Shown: positions 26,255-36,341 of the stretch, one piece after another | Numbering within the stretch: position 1 is the first letter of the stretch | Layout: every line of letters starts with the position of its first letter | Assembly (NCBI RefSeq): GCF_014192335.1 | Contig: NZ_JACHXU010000021.1 | Span: forward strand, 1 to 64,000 | Reading direction: 5' to 3' | DNA: 64,000 nucleotides | From: Aporhodopirellula rubra | Lineage (GTDB): Bacteria > Planctomycetota > Planctomycetia > Pirellulales > Pirellulaceae | Made by a program: the position numbers and the translations under genes | The notes under the pieces: model-generated | The model's input: the letters and a program-made list of their open reading frames with translations, nothing else | Databases searched by the model: none | What the model was told of the DNA's origin: nothing

Positions 26255-29200
26255 ATGGACGACGCCCTCCGCGAGTTCGATTACGACCGCCAAGGCAAAA
26301 CAAACAGCGACACCTTCAAACTGGCACGGTTTGAATCAGACCTTGGATTGCCAACCGGCGACAGCACAAAACTCAACGATGCTGCGACGGCTGTACGCCA
26401 AGAGTACCGTGACAGCTCTCGCTGGAAACGCTTAGCCTGCCATCGAGTCAGCATCTTTGCCGAACGGGACCGTGGCACCATCTACGTCGTTCACGTCGGT
26501 GCGTCAGTTGAGTTTGACTGGACTTGGGAAGGAGCCCAAGCGTTCCGCCCGACATCCCTCGACGATGTAAAACACGAATCAGATCAAGCCAACGCCCCCA
26601 TCGACGAGGACGAGGTCCTTTGGTCCGGTGAAATTGTCGAAGTGGACGAACGCAAGGGATGCCTATTCATCGCGCTGAACGATCCCGAGATGACGCCCAT
26701 GAACGGGCCGTTCTTTGTCCGTCCCTTCGAGTTCATGTCGGTTTTGGACTCGATCTACAACGGTGTCGAGTTCGAGGAGTTGCGTGAGCACCTGTCCTCA
26801 CGATTAATCGCTAGCGAGGGTGATGTGCATCCGAGGATGACGGAACCGTGCAATGCGAGTTTGCCACTCCTACGTGCTTGGTGGCAACATTCGTGGAACA
26901 TTCTCTGGGGTCCTCCCGGCACCGGCAAAACGTGGACGACGGGCCAACAAATCGCCGCGATCATGCAAGACACGAGTGAGCGAGTCCTCGTGGTCTCGAC
27001 GACCAATCGGGCAACGGATGCCGTCGGTATATCAATTGGCGAAGCGGCAAAGAGACACTGCCCTGATCAACTCGATAACGACGCGCTGTTGCGAATCGGC
27101 AAAGGAGCGTCGCTTCAGACGTTCATCAAACGAGAACTCGCTCGAATGCTGAGGGGAACGGAGTCGGAAACTCTGTCACAAATCGATGGACTCGCGCAGC
27201 AACTCCAACTCCTTCAGTCGCCTGAAGAAAAAGCCTTCACACGGAAACAAATCAACGCCTTAAGAGCGTCGGGCAACGATGAAAACAACCGCATCTTTGT
27301 CGATGCTCAGCGACGCGTCGTTATTTCAACGGCATTCAAAGCGATAAGCTATCTGAAGACCGAAACCATCCGCACCATGGTGGAGAATGGCGAAGCACCG
27401 TTCACGACCATCTTCATCGATGAAGCGGGTTTGATCTCGCGTGCTGCAGTGGCAGCGTTATCACTTCTCGCATCCAAACGTGTCGTCCTGGTTGGCGATT
27501 CAAAACAGTTGGCGCCGATCAGTCGGATTTCCCGTATCCTGCCAACTCGCCAGCAAACATGGTTGGCGAGCAGTGGGTTGAGCCATCTCGAAGACACGGA
27601 AAACATTCCCGTAGCGGTTCATTTCCTGTCTGAGCAACGTCGAATGCACCCGGACGTTTGCAAAGTTGTCTCGAGTTACCAGTACAACGGCGTTTTAACA
27701 ACAGCCATCGACCGGGCCGAACAAACCTCCACGCTGTCGCCATTTATCGCTGATCAATCGAGAGCCATTTGGTACGTCCTTGATGAAGAGGATGCGAGTC
27801 TCGCTTCAATTCGTGCCGCCAGGGGCCCCGGCAATCGAAGCTGGGTTCGCGGAGTCACGCGATCGGTGCTGCAAAAATTGTTTTTGGATACCGATTTGCG
27901 TTCCGCAAACGGATTATTCATCTCGCCTTTCAAAGCCCAGGCTCAAGAGATTGGGGAACTCCTGGCGACCTGGGAAATGCCAAATTGGGAAGCCTCCACC
28001 GTCCACAGCCAACAAGGATCCGAAGCCGACTTCGTTATTTTCGATACGGTCAATGCCGGAAGTGGAACATGGCAAATCCCCGAGTGGAAAAGACTCGTCA
28101 ACGTAGCCCTCAGCCGGGCACGCGAGGCAGTCATTGTTCTGGCAAGCCGCAGCGAAATGGACGAGCCATATCTTCGACCACTGAAACAACACATGACCGC
28201 AGCGTTTCTCGTCAACGACGGAACGGGATTCGTTTGGCAAATAGCAAATCAACGTGATACTTCAATAACTCTCAAAGCGGCTGAACAGACAGCGAGCTAC
28301 CGAGAAAAAGCAGCCTGTCGAATGGGAGATCAATTTCACCATCGAAAAGGAATGAAACCAATCCTCTCGCAGGAACAACAACGCCTGACCAACCTCGAAC
28401 TCGATGGCAAACCTCGGTTGGTCCGTGGCGTCGCGGGTAGCGGAAAGTCGGTGGTCCTTTGCAATTGGCTCGCCAAAACGGCAAAACGAATGCAGTTTGA
28501 AAAAGACGCCCGCATTTGGGCCGTCTATGCCAACCGAAGTCTGCAAAAGCTACTGCGGGAGTCAATCGAATCGGCGTGGAGGAATCTGAACGAGGGAGAT
28601 TTATTCGGCGATCCTGATTTCCCGTGGGAGAAGGTATCACTACTTCATGTAAAGGATGTTTTGGCGGGCCTGCTACCTAGCGTCGACATGTCGATTGAAT
28701 CCATCGGGTTTGATTACGACCGAGCTGCAGAGGAATTCCTCAACCGCCAAGACGTAAATGAGTTGATCCCGCGCTGTTCGGCTCTATTCATTGACGAAGC
28801 TCAAGACATGGGACCGGCAACCTTGCGATTGCTTTTGTCGATGGTTGAACAAACCGACGAAAGTGATTCCAACAGCCGTTCGGCACACATTTTCTATGAC
28901 AATGCCCAAAACGTTTACCACACCCGGACACCGAAGTGGTCTGAATTTGGTCTCGACATGCGAGGCCGATCCACCATCATGCGAGAGAGCTTTCGCTCGA
29001 CAACGCCGATCACGGAACTCGCAGTGAACGTGTTAAGCCGATTGTCGGAAACCAGCAAACGGCAAGACCAACAAGAGTTGCTCCAGCTCGGACTTCTGGA
29101 AGCGACGACACGCAACAATGAAAATTGGTTGCGTGTTCGGTACAACCAAATCGACGGCCCTAAGCCGATCTATCACAGCTTCGACAACCGCGATCGCGAA

Positions 29201-29650
29201 ATGGCGTCCATTGCGAGTCACTTGCGATATCTAATTCAGAAAGACGGAATCTCACCAACCGACATTTGCATCCTCTACAACGGACGTGTCCAAGACATCC
29301 TTCATTGCAAACTCGGACCAGCCCTTGCCGAGATCGGCGTCGAACTCTCATTCCAAAAGAATCGCTCCTTCGAAAGACAACCCAATACGCTCATCGCCAC
29401 CACGCCGCACTCCTTCAAAGGTTACGAATCCGAAGTCGTGGTGATCCCTTGCGTTGACAACTACGTCGCTTCCGAAGGAAAAATTTTAGAAAATAGTTTG
29501 TACGTCGCGATGACGCGGGCTCGGTCGCTACTCGCAATCTACGGACTCAACCGGGGATCGACCGCCAGTCGAAAGATCGGCGACACGATTGAAAAATGCG
29601 TTTCAATCCAGAATGCTCGCCCGATAATTCACGACATGAGCGACGATTAA
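26255..29650 (+). CDS. Giant protein with two SF1 helicase modules (Upf1-like + UvrD-like)
   Basis: 1131 residues from ATG 26255 (MDDALREFDYDRQGKT); an ATG at 26114 would add 47 low-quality residues. Residues 1-210 match nothing I recognise. Module 1 is an SF1B Upf1/DNA2-type helicase: Walker A GPPGTGKTWT (about 217), Walker B TIFIDEAGLIS (about 385), motif III VVLVGDSKQLAPIS (about 410), motif V VHSQQGSEADFVIFD (about 580) and motif VI NVALSRAREAVIVLAS. Module 2 is UvrD-like: Walker A RGVAGSGKSVV (about 722), ALFIDEAQDMGP (about 843), SFRSTTPI, HSFKGYESEVVVIP (about 1049) and YVAMTRARSLLAIYG. Both engines look catalytically complete. No nuclease motif is obvious. Nucleic-acid remodelling, perhaps defence; partner could be the 101-residue protein upstream. 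Confidence 0.88.
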   Translation: MDDALREFDYDRQGKTNSDTFKLARFESDLGLPTGDSTKLNDAATAVRQEYRDSSRWKRLACHRVSIFAERDRGTIYVVHVGASVEFDWTWEGAQAFRPTSLDDVKHESDQANAPIDEDEVLWSGEIVEVDERKGCLFIALNDPEMTPMNGPFFVRPFEFMSVLDSIYNGVEFEELREHLSSRLIASEGDVHPRMTEPCNASLPLLRAWWQHSWNILWGPPGTGKTWTTGQQIAAIMQDTSERVLVVSTTNRATDAVGISIGEAAKRHCPDQLDNDALLRIGKGASLQTFIKRELARMLRGTESETLSQIDGLAQQLQLLQSPEEKAFTRKQINALRASGNDENNRIFVDAQRRVVISTAFKAISYLKTETIRTMVENGEAPFTTIFIDEAGLISRAAVAALSLLASKRVVLVGDSKQLAPISRISRILPTRQQTWLASSGLSHLEDTENIPVAVHFLSEQRRMHPDVCKVVSSYQYNGVLTTAIDRAEQTSTLSPFIADQSRAIWYVLDEEDASLASIRAARGPGNRSWVRGVTRSVLQKLFLDTDLRSANGLFISPFKAQAQEIGELLATWEMPNWEASTVHSQQGSEADFVIFDTVNAGSGTWQIPEWKRLVNVALSRAREAVIVLASRSEMDEPYLRPLKQHMTAAFLVNDGTGFVWQIANQRDTSITLKAAEQTASYREKAACRMGDQFHHRKGMKPILSQEQQRLTNLELDGKPRLVRGVAGSGKSVVLCNWLAKTAKRMQFEKDARIWAVYANRSLQKLLRESIESAWRNLNEGDLFGDPDFPWEKVSLLHVKDVLAGLLPSVDMSIESIGFDYDRAAEEFLNRQDVNELIPRCSALFIDEAQDMGPATLRLLLSMVEQTDESDSNSRSAHIFYDNAQNVYHTRTPKWSEFGLDMRGRSTIMRESFRSTTPITELAVNVLSRLSETSKRQDQQELLQLGLLEATTRNNENWLRVRYNQIDGPKPIYHSFDNRDREMASIASHLRYLIQKDGISPTDICILYNGRVQDILHCKLGPALAEIGVELSFQKNRSFERQPNTLIATTPHSFKGYESEVVVIPCVDNYVASEGKILENSLYVAMTRARSLLAIYGLNRGSTASRKIGDTIEKCVSIQNARPIIHDMSDD

Positions 29651-29753
29651 CCCAACTCGGATGGGTTCTGGAACGTTGGTGTCTTGACTAGACTCAGTCG
29701 CCTCTCCGACGGTTCGTTCCGAAGCCGTTTCCTCTCTCACCTAAGGTTGACCG

Positions 29754-30608
29754 ATGTCTCGTTCTTCGCTTCAAATTTTTGTGCCGTTTCTTCTTGCGAC
29801 GCTGGCAACGTCTCTGCTTAACGCCCAGGACCGCGCGGGCGTCTCGACGCAATACAAAACCGAAACGGATGTGTTGTACCGATCCGGCGACGACCTTTCG
29901 GACACCATGAAAGAACGATGCCGATTGGATGTGTACTATCCCACCAACAAAACCGACTACGCGACGGTGGTCTGGTTCCACGGTGGCGGATTGACCGGCG
30001 GAAGCAAATTCATTCCTGACGGTTTGAAGAACCAAGGAATCGCGGTCGTCGCCGCGAATTACCGGCTCAGCCCCGCCGTGCAATCGCCCACCTACGTCGA
30101 AGATGCCGCCGCCGCTGTTGCCTGGACCATCAAGAACATTGAATCCCGTGGCGGATCACGACATCGCGTCTTCGTCGCCGGTCACTCTGCCGGCGGTTAC
30201 TTGACCAGCATGGTGGGTCTGGACCGAAAATACTTGGCGGCTCACGATTTGAACGCTGACGATATCGCCGGTCTGATTCCATACAGCGGCCATACCATCA
30301 CTCACTTTACGGTTCGCAAAGAGCAGGGCATCGACGGTAAACAACCGATCATTGACGAGATGGCACCGCTGTATCACGTTCGTCCGGACGCTCCACCGAT
30401 TCTGCTGATCACGGGCGATCGCGAAATGGAGATGCTTGGACGATACGAAGAGAACGCCTACCTTTGGCGTATGCTGAAGGTGGCGGGTGACGAAGATGTA
30501 GAACTATTCGAACTGGACGGTTTCGACCATGGACAGATGGCAAACCCGGCTCATGCCCTGACGATCAAGTTCGTTCGCCAAATCGTGAACACTCATCTCG
30601 ATCGCTAA
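29754..30608 (+). CDS. Secreted alpha/beta-hydrolase (esterase, hormone-sensitive lipase-like)
   Basis: 284 residues with a signal peptide (MSRSSLQIFVPFLLATLATSLLN ends near NAQD; quoted in part). The oxyanion-hole motif is VVWFHGGGLTGG (about 80) and the nucleophile elbow is VAGHSAGGYLTS (about 142-150), placing Ser in GHSAGG. The acid is probably Asp in LITGDREMEM and the base His in DGFDHGQM near the C-terminus. This matches carbohydrate-esterase-like or lipase-like members of the HGGG class. Upstream of the fucosidase, it may deacylate polysaccharide, but substrate is not shown. Confidence 0.88.
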   Translation: MSRSSLQIFVPFLLATLATSLLNAQDRAGVSTQYKTETDVLYRSGDDLSDTMKERCRLDVYYPTNKTDYATVVWFHGGGLTGGSKFIPDGLKNQGIAVVAANYRLSPAVQSPTYVEDAAAAVAWTIKNIESRGGSRHRVFVAGHSAGGYLTSMVGLDRKYLAAHDLNADDIAGLIPYSGHTITHFTVRKEQGIDGKQPIIDEMAPLYHVRPDAPPILLITGDREMEMLGRYEENAYLWRMLKVAGDEDVELFELDGFDHGQMANPAHALTIKFVRQIVNTHLDR

Positions 30609-31617
30609 GAGAAAACTCCAAAGCCCCGCCGCGTCGATTCATACGCAGAAGTGTTTCGCCTACAAGGGATCGATGGACCGGCTCGCCATCGCATCCATCA
30701 GTAGCTAATCCATCAATTACTACCTTTGCGGCGGCAACACCTTTACCGCCAATGATGGCGTGACCGCCCCCAAGAACCTGACCATCACCGAACCGCAGGT
30801 CACCCAGGTTTACGACAGCAACACGATTACGTTGCCAATTCGACGTCGCCCTCGCCGATTCCGCGTTGAGTCGGTCCGTCTCACAAACCACCAACGACAC
30901 CTTCACGCGTCCAGCTCAGCCAGCCGAAACAGATTTCAACCGTTCGACCACCACCTCGCAACGGCCTGACAGTTGGTTCGAAAAAATGAGATTTCCAAAC
31001 ATCACGTTCTCGGTGCAATGATCGCAAAACGGCTGTGTCTCGATCGTCTTTCGTTGTTTCCCATTTTGGGAAATCACCGATCAAGACGCTGACTGACCAA
31101 CTCAATACCTCGAGCGATAAACCCACTCAACCATCGACAGTCGCCTATCTGAACAGGCATCGAGTAGGGACAGGACAGCAGAGAAGACGATCAGTGCCTG
31201 TGATTTCGCGAATTTCTCCGCCCTTCAACTGCGTTTTTTGTCCAAATAGCACATTGATCCGCCCTGGTCTCAAGGAGAGTCACGGTCTACGGCTTCGCCA
31301 CCGTCACGACAGAACGAGTTTGTTCTTTTGCTCCATGCGAAACCGTTCCCCACCTCAGTGACCAGAAGCCCCGGACGCGGTCATCAGGAAGACGCGGCTC
31401 GTAACCCGGCGACGCAACAGGTCCAACACACCTGCCCCGCGTATCGACCGACAGGAAACGATTCCAGACAGACCGGTTGACCGAAATTTCACTTCTCAAT
31501 TTCTGGCGAGTGAATTTTTGTCGACGCCCTGATGGTGGACGCCTCAAACCTCTCGTCGAGACCAACCCCGTTTATTCGCGACTTACAACACGTTCATTTG
31601 ACAGGAAAAGAAAACCG
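30609..31617. other. Long intergenic region before GH29 gene
   Basis: About 1 kb without a credible gene: frames on both strands are short, Arg-rich and lack ribosome sites. A plus-strand stretch near 30715-30830 reads as protein-like in one frame (NYYLCGGNTFTANDGV, then TITEPQVTQVYDS) and could be a decayed gene, but I cannot name it. One clean small dyad is present at 31057-31073. Confidence 0.45.
31057..31073. repeat. Short perfect inverted repeat
   Basis: TTTCCCA-TTT-TGGGAAA, a 7-bp perfect dyad with 3-base loop in the long gap upstream of the fucosidase gene. Too short and T-poor for a terminator; could be an operator or chance. Confidence 0.35.
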
Positions 31618-33306
31618 ATGTTCTTACGATGTTTAGCGACAGGGATCCTGCTAACGGCAGTCGCATCGAGCACACTCTGCGTGGCTCAAGAAGAGTTTCT
31701 CGAAGACGTCATCAAACAAGCCAATGCGGCTGACGACACGGACAACGTGGGTGAACTCGGGAACAAGCCCGAGCGTCTGGAGTGGTTGCGTGACAACGGC
31801 TTTGGCATGTTTCTGCACTGGGGAGTCGACGCCCAATTGGGATCCGTCATCAGTCATACGTTGGTCGGCGCATCGGACGACTACGTTCAACGCTACGTGA
31901 CGGAGTTACCCAAGACCTTCTATCCCAAAAAGTGGGACGCGGAAGAATTCGTGCTGCTGGCCAAAAGTTGCGGCATGAAGTACATCGCCCTCACGACAAA
32001 ACACCATTCCGGTTTCTGTTTATGGGACACGAAATCGACCGACTTCAACGTCATGAACACGCCCTACGGAAAAGACATCGTTCGCGAGTTTGTCGATGCA
32101 TGCCACAAACATGACTTGGCCGTTGGACTCTACTATTCCCCTGAGGACTTTCTTTACGCCTACCAACACGGGGAACTGATCAAACGCCGACCACACCGGC
32201 CGAGCCCCGATTCCGACCCGGAGTACGTTAAGTTTGTGCAGAAACAAGTGACCGAGTTGATGACCAATTACGGTGACATCAACGTTTTCTTTATCGATGG
32301 CCGAGGCAAGAAGACCACGAAGGAAGTCGTCTGGACACTGCAGCCGGATTGCTTGATCACACGCGGCGCGATTGAAAGTCCCGAGCAAACCGTCCCCGGC
32401 CAACCACCAAAGGAAGTTTGGGAAACCTGCATGACACTCGGCACTCAGTGGCAATACAAACCACAGCAACTCGACAGCCTCAAAGACGGTGACCGCGTTG
32501 TCGAAATCCTCATCGAAACACGTGCCAAGGGAGGCGCATTGCTGCTGAACCTCGGACCACGGCCCGATGGGTCGATCAACGAACTGCAAGAAGACATCAT
32601 GCGGGAAGTTGCCTTGTGGAATTTCGTCAACCGCGAGTCGGTCATCAACGTTCGTCCGTGGATCGTTACTAACGAAGAGAATATTTGGTTTACCAAGAGC
32701 AAAGACGAGGACACCGTTTACGTGTTCCTCACACGACAAAAAGACTGGGAGCGCAAAGATCGTCGTGAATTCGTTATCGGTTCCGTCAAAGCGACAAAAG
32801 ACACCACCATGACTGTGCTCGGCCACAACGGTCAGGTAGTCGAATATACGGGGTGGGAGCCAGAGAAGGCTGCACCGTCATTCCAGCAAGAAGAAGATGG
32901 ACTGCACCTCTCCTTGTTACCTGGACAACGCTTGCTCAATTCAGGAGCCTGGCGAAACCCGGTCGTTGTTAAGTTGACCAACGTCGTTGCATCCTGCAAA
33001 CCGCCACTGGTGGAAAACGGGAAAGCCAAAGGCATCGCTGGACAGATCACCTTCCAAGGCGAACTCAAAGAACTCGGCGATGCGAAATCGGTGCTCGTGG
33101 GTTTTGAATACCAGGAATACCTCGGATTCGCTGAGAACATGTACAACGACGAATGGACCGCGACGCCACTCGTTGAAATGAAAACAAATGGTCCGTTCAC
33201 CAAGACGGTCAAAGTCCCCAACAACAAAACGTACCAGTGGCGTGCCGTTGTCAAACATCCCAAGTTAAAAATGACGGGGGACCACAGCAAAGTTTCGGTG
33301 AAGTGA
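31618..33306 (+). CDS. Secreted alpha-L-fucosidase (GH29)
   Basis: 562 residues from ATG 31618, with AGGAAAAG about 8 bases upstream and a signal peptide ending near CVAQEE. GH29 catalytic-domain signatures: RLEWLRDNGFGMFLHWGVDA, PKKWDAEEFVLLAKSCGMKY, IALTTKHHSGFCLWDTKST and VGLYYSPEDFL. The likely nucleophile Asp is in NVFFIDGRGK. The C-terminal part (about 380-560) is beta-rich, as in other GH29 enzymes. It releases L-fucose from glycans such as fucoidan-type polysaccharide; the sulfatases at the start of the window could supply desulfated substrate, although the genes are not adjacent. Confidence 0.92.
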   Translation: MFLRCLATGILLTAVASSTLCVAQEEFLEDVIKQANAADDTDNVGELGNKPERLEWLRDNGFGMFLHWGVDAQLGSVISHTLVGASDDYVQRYVTELPKTFYPKKWDAEEFVLLAKSCGMKYIALTTKHHSGFCLWDTKSTDFNVMNTPYGKDIVREFVDACHKHDLAVGLYYSPEDFLYAYQHGELIKRRPHRPSPDSDPEYVKFVQKQVTELMTNYGDINVFFIDGRGKKTTKEVVWTLQPDCLITRGAIESPEQTVPGQPPKEVWETCMTLGTQWQYKPQQLDSLKDGDRVVEILIETRAKGGALLLNLGPRPDGSINELQEDIMREVALWNFVNRESVINVRPWIVTNEENIWFTKSKDEDTVYVFLTRQKDWERKDRREFVIGSVKATKDTTMTVLGHNGQVVEYTGWEPEKAAPSFQQEEDGLHLSLLPGQRLLNSGAWRNPVVVKLTNVVASCKPPLVENGKAKGIAGQITFQGELKELGDAKSVLVGFEYQEYLGFAENMYNDEWTATPLVEMKTNGPFTKTVKVPNNKTYQWRAVVKHPKLKMTGDHSKVSVK

Positions 33307-33572
33307 TTGGCAACCGGCCATAACAAATGAGTGCGTCGCGAAGTGCATCGCACCGATCGCCGGACGCCTCAATGCAGGGCGACCCCGGTAACCCCCGATC
33401 GACGACACTTCGCGACACAGCACTTATCGCATGAAACAGAGCATATTCACGCCCTTGAAGAAACAATTCGCCGACTCGCAGGCAACTATTCAGCACACAC
33501 ACTAAACTGCCGCCATGGCGGCCTCGTTCCACAGTTTCTCTTTCAGAAAAGTAACTTGCACGGAATCTTTCT

Positions 33573-34589
33573 ATGAACACGAAGTCGATTCTCTCGTTGA
33601 TGCTCGCGCTGACATTTTCGCTCGAGGCCTACGCTCAAAGCGATGCTAAAGAAACCTCAACAACAAAACCGGAAACGAGGAAAGCCGTCACGTGTTCGGT
33701 GCAGGGATCAGTCTCGATGCCCGAAGATGTGTCCGAGGGCATCAACACGGAAGGACTGTCGCTCGACCAAGTCGTGGTGACACTAGAAGGCAACTACAAA
33801 CACCCACGCAGGCCGTATCCTCCTGAATGGAGTTCGATGGAAAAGGAAGAACGATCCGAGTGGCTCGATGCCTTTAAGAAATCGGAAGAATACCAAGACT
33901 ATCTTCGTAAAGCCGACGAGGCCCGTGCGGAGCGAGAAACTCACCAGACCAAACTGGCTGCGGATGGCACCTATTCATTCGAGAACATCAAACCGGCATG
34001 GTACCAATTGACGGCAACCATCATGCATCCGTATGCGAAAGGCGAGCGCGCACTGCACCTCGCACGTGCACACGCGATGCGGCAGTTCATTATCAAAGAC
34101 GCGGACAAGCCGTTTCGCGCCAACATGACGCTGAAGCTCAAAAATGTACCGACGCCAGGCGACACGGCCACGGACTGGACGGCGACCGCATACGACGACA
34201 GTGAGTTCACGCTGTCTGACTTCCGAGGGAAGTTTGTGTTGGTCGATTTTTGGGCGACGTGGTGTGGCCCCTGCCGAGCCGAATTCCCCAACCTCGAAGC
34301 GGTTTACAAAGATTTCGGAGGCGAGCGTCTCGAAATGATTGGCCTAAGCGTTGATGAATCAATCGATTCACCGAAAGCCTTGCTTGAAGAAACCCCGTCG
34401 ATCTATCGACAGGGATGGATAGGCGACACCGAACGACACAAAACAATCTTTGAAGCCTACGGCATCCAATCAATCCCATCGATCTGGCTCATCGGCCCCG
34501 ACGGCAAAATCGTAGCCCGCGACCTCCGCGGCGAATCGCTGCGAGAAGCCGTCAAGACCGCCCTGGAAGCTCACCCCAAAACAAACTGA
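33573..34589 (+). CDS. Exported TlpA-family thioredoxin-like protein
   Basis: 338 residues with a signal peptide (MNTKSILSLMLALTFSLEA). An N-terminal region (about 40-200) has a carboxypeptidase-regulatory-like or beta-rich character with a charged helix (EYQDYLRKADEARAERETHQ). The thioredoxin domain is at about 205-335: FVLVDFWATWCGPCRAEFPN with redox Cys231 and Cys234, then LEMIGLSVDE, the cis-Pro in IQSIPSIWLIGPDGK. Probably an envelope disulfide reductase or peroxidase-like protein, a common planctomycete architecture. The partner is unknown. Confidence 0.9.
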   Translation: MNTKSILSLMLALTFSLEAYAQSDAKETSTTKPETRKAVTCSVQGSVSMPEDVSEGINTEGLSLDQVVVTLEGNYKHPRRPYPPEWSSMEKEERSEWLDAFKKSEEYQDYLRKADEARAERETHQTKLAADGTYSFENIKPAWYQLTATIMHPYAKGERALHLARAHAMRQFIIKDADKPFRANMTLKLKNVPTPGDTATDWTATAYDDSEFTLSDFRGKFVLVDFWATWCGPCRAEFPNLEAVYKDFGGERLEMIGLSVDESIDSPKALLEETPSIYRQGWIGDTERHKTIFEAYGIQSIPSIWLIGPDGKIVARDLRGESLREAVKTALEAHPKTN

Positions 34590-34596
34590 AACCGAT

Positions 34597-34815
34597 CGAT
34601 CCGGCAGTGTTGGCTGCGTTCGACTGCCCGCTAATTCCTAATACGCCTTCGGCGTATACAAACATAGGTGAGCAAAACTTTCATCGGAGCGATCGCTTCC
34701 CCACAACTCTCTCAAGTTTCCCCAAGGGATTGAAGACAGTAGCCATAGGTCGCACAGCGCACCTACGGATACGGTGACAACATTCAAACACCACGCCCCC
34801 GAATGGGGTCGAAGA
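34597..34815 (+). repeat. Intergenic mosaic repeat, copy 1 (modules X then Y)
   Basis: Module X (34597-34658) begins CGATCCGGCAGTGTT and ends with the hairpin ATACGCC-TTC-GGCGTAT. Module Y (34691-34815) contains AAGGGATTGAAGACAGTAGC and the CCCC-GAAT-GGGG hairpin. Both modules recur, in the same orientation but opposite order, at 50785-51026. They look like REP/BIME-type extragenic palindromic elements. Confidence 0.75.
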
Positions 34816-34883
34816 AAACAAATTTCTTCCTCCCCCAAACACTTTGCGGTGTTGAGAGACTTGAGATCGCTGATCTTCTCCAA

Positions 34884-36341
34884 CTAAACCAATTCTGACA
34901 GCCCGCCGGTGCGACCGGCGAAACTTTCTGTCTCCAATCCCAACTGCTGCAGCATTGTGACGAAAACCTTCGTCAGCGGTTGATCGTCCTTGGCCGGTTC
35001 TTTCATCCAGGGCTCTGGCACCCCGTCGAATAAACCACCGACGGCATCGGAACCGGCGTAGTTGAGGAACTGACCGTGCTTGAAGCCCATCGCCTTGCCA
35101 CCGGCCAGGACGACCGGATAGTTTTGCGATAGGTGGAACGCGCTGGATGCGGAGCCGAGCAGCAACAATGTGTTGTCCAGCATCGTGCCTTCGCCAGCCG
35201 GTTCGGGAGTCTCTTGAAGCCGCGACGCAAACCGATAGAACTCTCGGTTGAGGAATCCACAATAGGTCGAAAACCGTTCCCAGCCACCGGGTTGCTTGGT
35301 TTCGTGCGACAACGCGTGAGCCAAATTGAATCCGACCGCGCGAGCCAAACGGTCGCTGATGCCGAATGCGTTCTCGCGACCGATCTGGTACGTCGCCACC
35401 CGCGTCGAATCGGTGCGAAATGCCAAGTAGATCAATTCAAACATCGTCTGAACATAACGTTGCGGGTCCTCCGGCGACACATCCAAATCGAGATCCCCAG
35501 TCTCCACATTCGGCAACGGAGTGTTGATCCAACGTTTCGCTTTTTCAACACGCTGTTCGGCTTGCCGGACCGAATCGAGGTATTCGTCCAAACGCTCGCG
35601 GTCATCGCCACTCAAGTCACGCCGCAGACTCTTGGCATCGGCGAGCAAGTCATCCAACGCACTTTTACTCAACGCCAAACGTCGCGCAGCATCGGCATCA
35701 CGTTTGACAAACAACATGTCAAACACTCGCTTGGGCCGATGCTCGGCGGGGATCGCACGCCCCGTACGGGAGAATGACATCGTGTGCGTGCCACGCGGTG
35801 TCCCTGTTCCCCCATCGGTCGACAGTACCAAAGACGAGAACCGCGTCTGATCACCGATGTGGTTCGCGTAAACCTGATCCAGCGAGATCGAGTTTTTGTA
35901 AGGCCCATCCGATCCCGTGGCAGCCGCCGTCAAAAACTGATCCGCATTCGAGTGACCGTGAACCTGGCGCACGTCCGGATGAGAAAACCCTGACAGCACC
36001 GTGATCTGATTTCTCAGTGGTTGAAAGACCTCCATGCACTTCGTGAAGGTGAAGTCGGTGCCATTTCCATGAGGAAACCAAGACCAATCCTGATAGGCAG
36101 GGTCCTCCGCCAACGGCATCGGCACCCCGTCGGGAAAATAGAAACACGCCAATCGCTTCACGTCCCGCGGCGAATCACCGTTGGCACCTGACTGCCCGGA
36201 CGTTTCCGGAACCCCGGCGGATGCACCGGCCGAAGCGATGGCAGTCCAATTCGATGTAGAGCCGAACACGGGCAAGGCAAGAGCCACACCAGCGCCACGT
36301 AGAAAACGTCGGCGGTCCAATGAGTCCAGATTCAGTTTCAT
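34884..36341 (-). CDS. DUF1552 protein, Tat-exported
   Basis: 485 residues. The N-terminus LDSLDRRRFLRGAGVALALP is a twin-arginine signal (D-R-R-R-F-L-R). The body shows the DUF1552 pattern: KRLACFYFPDGVPMPL, FQPLRNQITVLSGFSHPDV, GHSNADQFLTAA, SISLDQVYANHIGDQTRF, and the late DNTLLLLGSASSAFHLSQNY and NYPVVLAGGKAMGFKHGQF. These proteins belong to the alkaline-phosphatase-like DUF1501/DUF1552 group; no enzymatic activity is established. The gene lies 178 bases downstream of the DUF1592 gene on the same strand, the usual planctomycete pair. Residue-level catalysis cannot be assigned. Confidence 0.92.
   Translation of the reverse strand: MKLNLDSLDRRRFLRGAGVALALPVFGSTSNWTAIASAGASAGVPETSGQSGANGDSPRDVKRLACFYFPDGVPMPLAEDPAYQDWSWFPHGNGTDFTFTKCMEVFQPLRNQITVLSGFSHPDVRQVHGHSNADQFLTAAATGSDGPYKNSISLDQVYANHIGDQTRFSSLVLSTDGGTGTPRGTHTMSFSRTGRAIPAEHRPKRVFDMLFVKRDADAARRLALSKSALDDLLADAKSLRRDLSGDDRERLDEYLDSVRQAEQRVEKAKRWINTPLPNVETGDLDLDVSPEDPQRYVQTMFELIYLAFRTDSTRVATYQIGRENAFGISDRLARAVGFNLAHALSHETKQPGGWERFSTYCGFLNREFYRFASRLQETPEPAGEGTMLDNTLLLLGSASSAFHLSQNYPVVLAGGKAMGFKHGQFLNYAGSDAVGGLFDGVPEPWMKEPAKDDQPLTKVFVTMLQQLGLETESFAGRTGGLSELV

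Noticed and set aside
32020-32826. 268-residue minus ORF
   Set aside because: Antisense shadow of the GH29 gene.
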